Under the pieces are notes generated by a model. The model had not been told where the DNA came from and made no database searches. It saw only the letters and a program-made list of their open reading frames with translations. A stretch of DNA of 14,601 nt, from contig JAUSKR010000051.1 of NCBI GenBank assembly GCA_030649445.1, positions 1 through 14,601 on the forward strand. The letters are read 5' to 3'. Both the position numbers and the translations under genes were made by a program. This document shows positions 12,409 through 14,601 of this stretch, in pieces; positions within the stretch are counted from its first letter, which is position 1; every line of letters starts with the position of its first letter. The stretch is from a bacterium. GTDB taxonomy: Bacteria > Patescibacteriota > UBA1384 > XYA2-FULL-43-10 > 1-14-0-10-43-13.

Positions 12409-12424
12409 ATGCCTCGGAACCAAA
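12404..12424 (+). repeat. Direct repeat, copy 2 (duplicated tRNA-Gln 3' end)
   Basis: This is an exact 21-base copy of 12224-12244, including acceptor strand and CCA. No 5' tRNA half precedes it, so it is a remnant and not a gene. It ends seven bases before the ATG of the peptidase S51 gene. Confidence 0.85.
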
Positions 12425-12430
12425 AAATAT

Positions 12431-13087
12431 ATGAAAAAACTATTTTTATCTTCTGCTGGCGTTGTGCCGGAAACGCAAAAGGATTTTCTAAATTTAATCG
12501 GCCGGGACCCGCAAGGACTGTTGGTTGCCTTCATCCCGACGGCGGCTTATCCTGAACTAGACAAAAGCTATGTAAAATCTGCTGTTGATCAAATCGAATC
12601 TCTAGGTATGATCGTGCGGCAAGTTGACTTGGTTGGCGAGAATCAAGACAGTTTGTACCAGAAACTTAAAGATGTCGATATTATTTGGGTCAACGGCGGT
12701 AATACCTTTTTTCTCCTGGACCAGATCAGAAAAAGCGGCTTTGATCAAATTATCGATGGTTTACTCGATGATGGTAAAATCTATGTCGGATTAAGCGCCG
12801 GTAGCTATGTCGCCTGCCCGACAAACGAAGCGGCGAAGTGGAAACATATAGACGACACCGAGGTCGTCAAATTGAATAATCTTAGTGCTCTCAGTCTCGT
12901 TGATTTCCTGATTATTGCTCATTACGAAGACAAATATGAGGATGCGGTGCGTACTGGAGCCAAAACGACGAAATATCCTGTCGTTGCCCTGACTGATAAG
13001 CAAGCCGTTGTTGTTAGAGGAAAATTGTGCACGATTGTTGGTACAGGTTCGAAATTTACACTTAATAACTTTAAGGAAACCGTATGA
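12431..13087 (+). CDS. Peptidase S51 family (PepE-like alpha-aspartyl dipeptidase)
   Basis: The 218-residue protein has the class-I-glutaminase-like fold of S51 peptidases, which in PepE cleave Asp-X dipeptides. Seen are an N-terminal strand MKKLFLSSAG, VAFIPTAAYPE, IIWVNGGNTFFLL (85-97), the nucleophile motif GLSAGS with Ser122, and IIAHYED with His164. The length fits. The frame is open upstream to 12296, but those codons read the structured element and tRNA repeat, so ATG 12431 is taken. There is no Shine-Dalgarno between the repeat and the ATG, and no clear promoter; transcription may come through from the tRNA unit. It overlaps the next gene by four bases (ATGA). Confidence 0.87.
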   Translation: MKKLFLSSAGVVPETQKDFLNLIGRDPQGLLVAFIPTAAYPELDKSYVKSAVDQIESLGMIVRQVDLVGENQDSLYQKLKDVDIIWVNGGNTFFLLDQIRKSGFDQIIDGLLDDGKIYVGLSAGSYVACPTNEAAKWKHIDDTEVVKLNNLSALSLVDFLIIAHYEDKYEDAVRTGAKTTKYPVVALTDKQAVVVRGKLCTIVGTGSKFTLNNFKETV

Positions 13088-13710
13088 ACCTTTATCTTGA
13101 TATTGAAACGTTGCCGGCGGTTGGCGGGGATATGGAAGTGATCAAAAAATTCTGGGAAGAGCAAAAAGCCAAGAGCGCCAAAAACGGTGCATATAGCAAA
13201 AAAGTAGAATCAGATTTTGATTCCTTTTTCCGCAACACCTCGTTTCAGGGCGAATTCGGCCGGATCCTCTGTATTTGCTACGCCGTTGACGATGGTGAAG
13301 TCGAATCGCTGGCCGGCGACGAAAAAGAAATTCTCCAGAAATTCTGGGGTATTGCCAAGGATGCCGACACATTCATCGGCCACAACATCATGGAATTTGA
13401 CCTACGCTTTATCTACAAGCGCTCGATTATCAATAATGTCAGGCCGAGCCGCGATCTCAATTTTGCCCGGTATCGCTCAAACCCCATTTTTGACACGATG
13501 AAAGAGTGGGAAAAATGGGGGGCGCAAGGTGTTTCCCTTCATAAATTAACCATTGCCCTCGGGCTCGCCTCGCCGAAAGAAGAAGGAATTGACGGCTCAA
13601 AAGTTTACGACTTTTATCTTGCCGGCAAAACGGATGAAATCATCAAATACTGCAAACGTGACGTCGACGCCACAAGAAATGTTTATAAGAGAATGACATT
13701 CCAGAATTAA
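13084..13710 (+). CDS. Predicted 3'-5' exonuclease, PolB-like (RNase H fold)
   Basis: This 208-residue protein is a DnaQ/PolB-type proofreading exonuclease domain on its own. It has Exo I DIET (Asp6, Glu8), Exo II GHNIMEFDLRF (Asn101, Asp106) and Exo III YCKRDVDAT (Tyr189, Asp193), the metal-binding set. The family is the stand-alone PolB-like exonuclease (Pfam DNA_pol_B_exo2 type). A role in DNA repair or RNA/DNA end trimming is inferred. The ATGA overlap with the S51 gene implies coupled translation, although no functional link between the two is obvious. Confidence 0.85.
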   Translation: MNLYLDIETLPAVGGDMEVIKKFWEEQKAKSAKNGAYSKKVESDFDSFFRNTSFQGEFGRILCICYAVDDGEVESLAGDEKEILQKFWGIAKDADTFIGHNIMEFDLRFIYKRSIINNVRPSRDLNFARYRSNPIFDTMKEWEKWGAQGVSLHKLTIALGLASPKEEGIDGSKVYDFYLAGKTDEIIKYCKRDVDATRNVYKRMTFQN

Positions 13711-13753
13711 ATAAGGATAACGAATTTCTCAAATTCACTAATTTTGCTCGAAT
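13711..13753 (+). repeat. Left imperfect inverted repeat flanking the GxxExxY gene
   Basis: ATAAGGATAAC (13711-13721), CTAATT (13738-13743) and CTCGAAT (13747-13753) match, in the same order and inverted, the right flank at 14161-14192. It starts right at the exonuclease stop (13708-13710). Confidence 0.6.
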
Positions 13754-13768
13754 ATTTTAGGAGGAGGG

Positions 13769-14149
13769 GTGGCGGACTTAGTCTACAAAGAGCTCAGTTA
13801 CATTCTTGTCGGAATTGCCTATAAAATAGACAACGCTGTTGGTGCTGGTTTGCAGGAAAAAACATACTGCGATTTATTTGAAAAAGAACTGATCAAGAAC
13901 AAGCTGAACTATAAAAGAGAACTCTACTGCCCCATCATAATCGACGGCGAGGTGGTCAAAAAGCGCTATCTAGATTTTTTGATTGATGATAAAATTGTTG
14001 TGGAGATAAAAGTTGGCAGAAATAATTACAGATCAGTTTTTGGCCAGGTCTTGGAATATCTTAAATTGAATTCACTCCAGCTTGGATTGATTATCCGTTT
14101 TGAAAAAGATGAAGCGAAAATAAAACGGGTTGTGAACTTTATAAATTAG
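13769..14149 (+). CDS. GxxExxY protein (PD-(D/E)XK nuclease fold)
   Basis: The 126-residue protein carries the family name motif G27-LQ-E30-KT-Y33, then CPIIIDGEVVKKRYLDFLI and VVEIKVG: Asp69, Glu79-x-Lys81 form the PD-(D/E)XK site (PDDEXK_3 family). Its biochemical function is not established. The GTG at 13769 is chosen because AGGAGG (13759-13764) lies just upstream and no early ATG exists; the N-terminus YKELSYILVGIAYKIDNAVGAGL matches the normal family start. It is flanked by inverted repeats, suggesting that gene plus flanks is an inserted unit. The spacing of four bases from AGGAGG is short but workable. Confidence 0.87.
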   Translation: MADLVYKELSYILVGIAYKIDNAVGAGLQEKTYCDLFEKELIKNKLNYKRELYCPIIIDGEVVKKRYLDFLIDDKIVVEIKVGRNNYRSVFGQVLEYLKLNSLQLGLIIRFEKDEAKIKRVVNFIN

Positions 14150-14160
14150 ATTCGCGCACC

Positions 14161-14192
14161 ATTCGAGAATTAGGGATATTAGTTATCCTTAT
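14161..14192 (-). repeat. Right imperfect inverted repeat flanking the GxxExxY gene
   Basis: ATTCGAG (14161-14167), AATTAG (14168-14173) and GTTATCCTTAT (14182-14192) are the reverse complements of the three left blocks at 13711-13753, in the mirrored order. The outermost 11 bases are identical. Confidence 0.6.
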
Positions 14193-14198
14193 CCACAA

Positions 14199-14601
14199 AT
14201 GAAAAAGGTTATATCACATCTTTTAATTATCACTTTTCTAGTCTCAGCATTGACTTTTTTTGTTCTCCTAAACATTAAATTGTCGGTACTCTCACCAGAC
14301 AAGGTCAAAAGCATCGCTGCTGAGAGCAATTTTTATAGTTTTGCTGCCAGTTATGTCAAAGACAATATTGTCAAAAGTTCGAATGTACCACTAAGTCAGG
14401 GTTCAAATTTCGAATTACTGAACAAGCAGATCACAGCGGAATCCGTCAAACCAACCATCGATAGTGCGATCGACCAGTTATTTGTGATGCTCGATGGCAA
14501 AAATAACGAAGTTCTTATTCCGGTTTCGATTTCTGCGGTTTCGGCTGAAAATGCTAATCTTTCTTTTCAAAAAAATGTCAACCTGCAAAACAATTTTGCA
14601 T
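14199..14601 (+). CDS. Unrecognised exported or membrane-anchored protein, N-terminal part (runs off window)
   Basis: The frame from ATG 14199 stays open for 134 codons to the window edge. Residues about 4-30 (VISHLLIITFLVSALTFFVL after MKK) are a strong hydrophobic segment, so the protein is secreted or anchored with the rest outside. The remaining visible part is Ser/Asn/Val-rich without cysteines (LSVLSPDKVKSIAAESNFY, then IDQLFVMLDGKNNEVLIPV). No family is recognised. There is no Shine-Dalgarno; the right inverted repeat ends six bases before the ATG, so the insertion may have displaced the native promoter. Confidence 0.7.
   Translation, partial: MKKVISHLLIITFLVSALTFFVLLNIKLSVLSPDKVKSIAAESNFYSFAASYVKDNIVKSSNVPLSQGSNFELLNKQITAESVKPTIDSAIDQLFVMLDGKNNEVLIPVSISAVSAENANLSFQKNVNLQNNFA

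Noticed and set aside
12224..12424. Prophage or integrative element attachment pair
   Set aside because: The duplicated tRNA end is real, but only 180 bases separate the copies and no integrase or phage gene is in the window, so a full element is not supported.
12296..12430. In-frame N-terminal extension of the peptidase S51 protein
   Set aside because: The codons cover the hairpin element and the duplicated tRNA end; S51 proteins begin at the MKKLFLSS strand.

Overview
The window looks like a piece of a Patescibacteria (Candidate Phyla Radiation) chromosome of moderate to low GC. The reasons are the very compact coding, the single-domain versions of housekeeping genes, the C39-like peptidase with a CEEAS active-site motif, a bactofilin, and a degenerate diacylglycerol-kinase-like protein. 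The phylum is inferred from style and gene content, not from a marker tree. UGA is used as an ordinary stop (for example at 1683, 6248 and 13085), so the recoded lineages of that radiation are excluded.

Layout. Positions 1-1113 (+) carry the end of lgt, a DksA/TraR zinc-finger gene and a short lspA, overlapping each other, so lipoprotein lipidation and signal cleavage are encoded together. A terminator follows, then GC-rich island 1 (1168-1751), an unrecognised membrane-anchored protein with its own promoter and a 15-bp hairpin. On the minus strand, 1844-3032 is infC-rpmI-rplT, with infC starting at a non-AUG (AUC) codon. Further minus-strand genes are a C39-like peptidase (3222-4004), a DAGK-like protein (4047-4817) and a bactofilin (4921-5358), separated by AT-rich spacers made of repeated words. 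GC-rich island 2 (5434-6340) holds a PurN-like formyltransferase, again with its own promoter and terminator.

The rest is on the plus strand: uvrA (6523-9345) behind a long leader that can fold into nested stems; a type II restriction-modification pair, consisting of an EcoO109I-like PD-(D/E)XK nuclease and a C5-cytosine methyltransferase fused to an N-terminal MerR-like HTH and apparently translated from a leaderless mRNA; RNase P RNA with promoter and terminator; tRNA-Gln(UUG); a duplicated tRNA 3' end enclosing a small multi-hairpin element; a peptidase S51 gene overlapping a PolB-like 3'-5' exonuclease gene; a GxxExxY nuclease-fold gene flanked by imperfect inverted repeats; and the start of a secreted or anchored protein that runs off the window.

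The most unusual structures are the cloverleaf-like element between two copies of the tRNA-Gln 3' end (12291-12424), the inverted-repeat-bounded GxxExxY gene (13711-14192), the two self-contained GC-rich gene cassettes, the self-regulating HTH-methyltransferase with a dyad at its promoter, and the structured uvrA leader. All folds were worked out by eye; no folding or database search was run.
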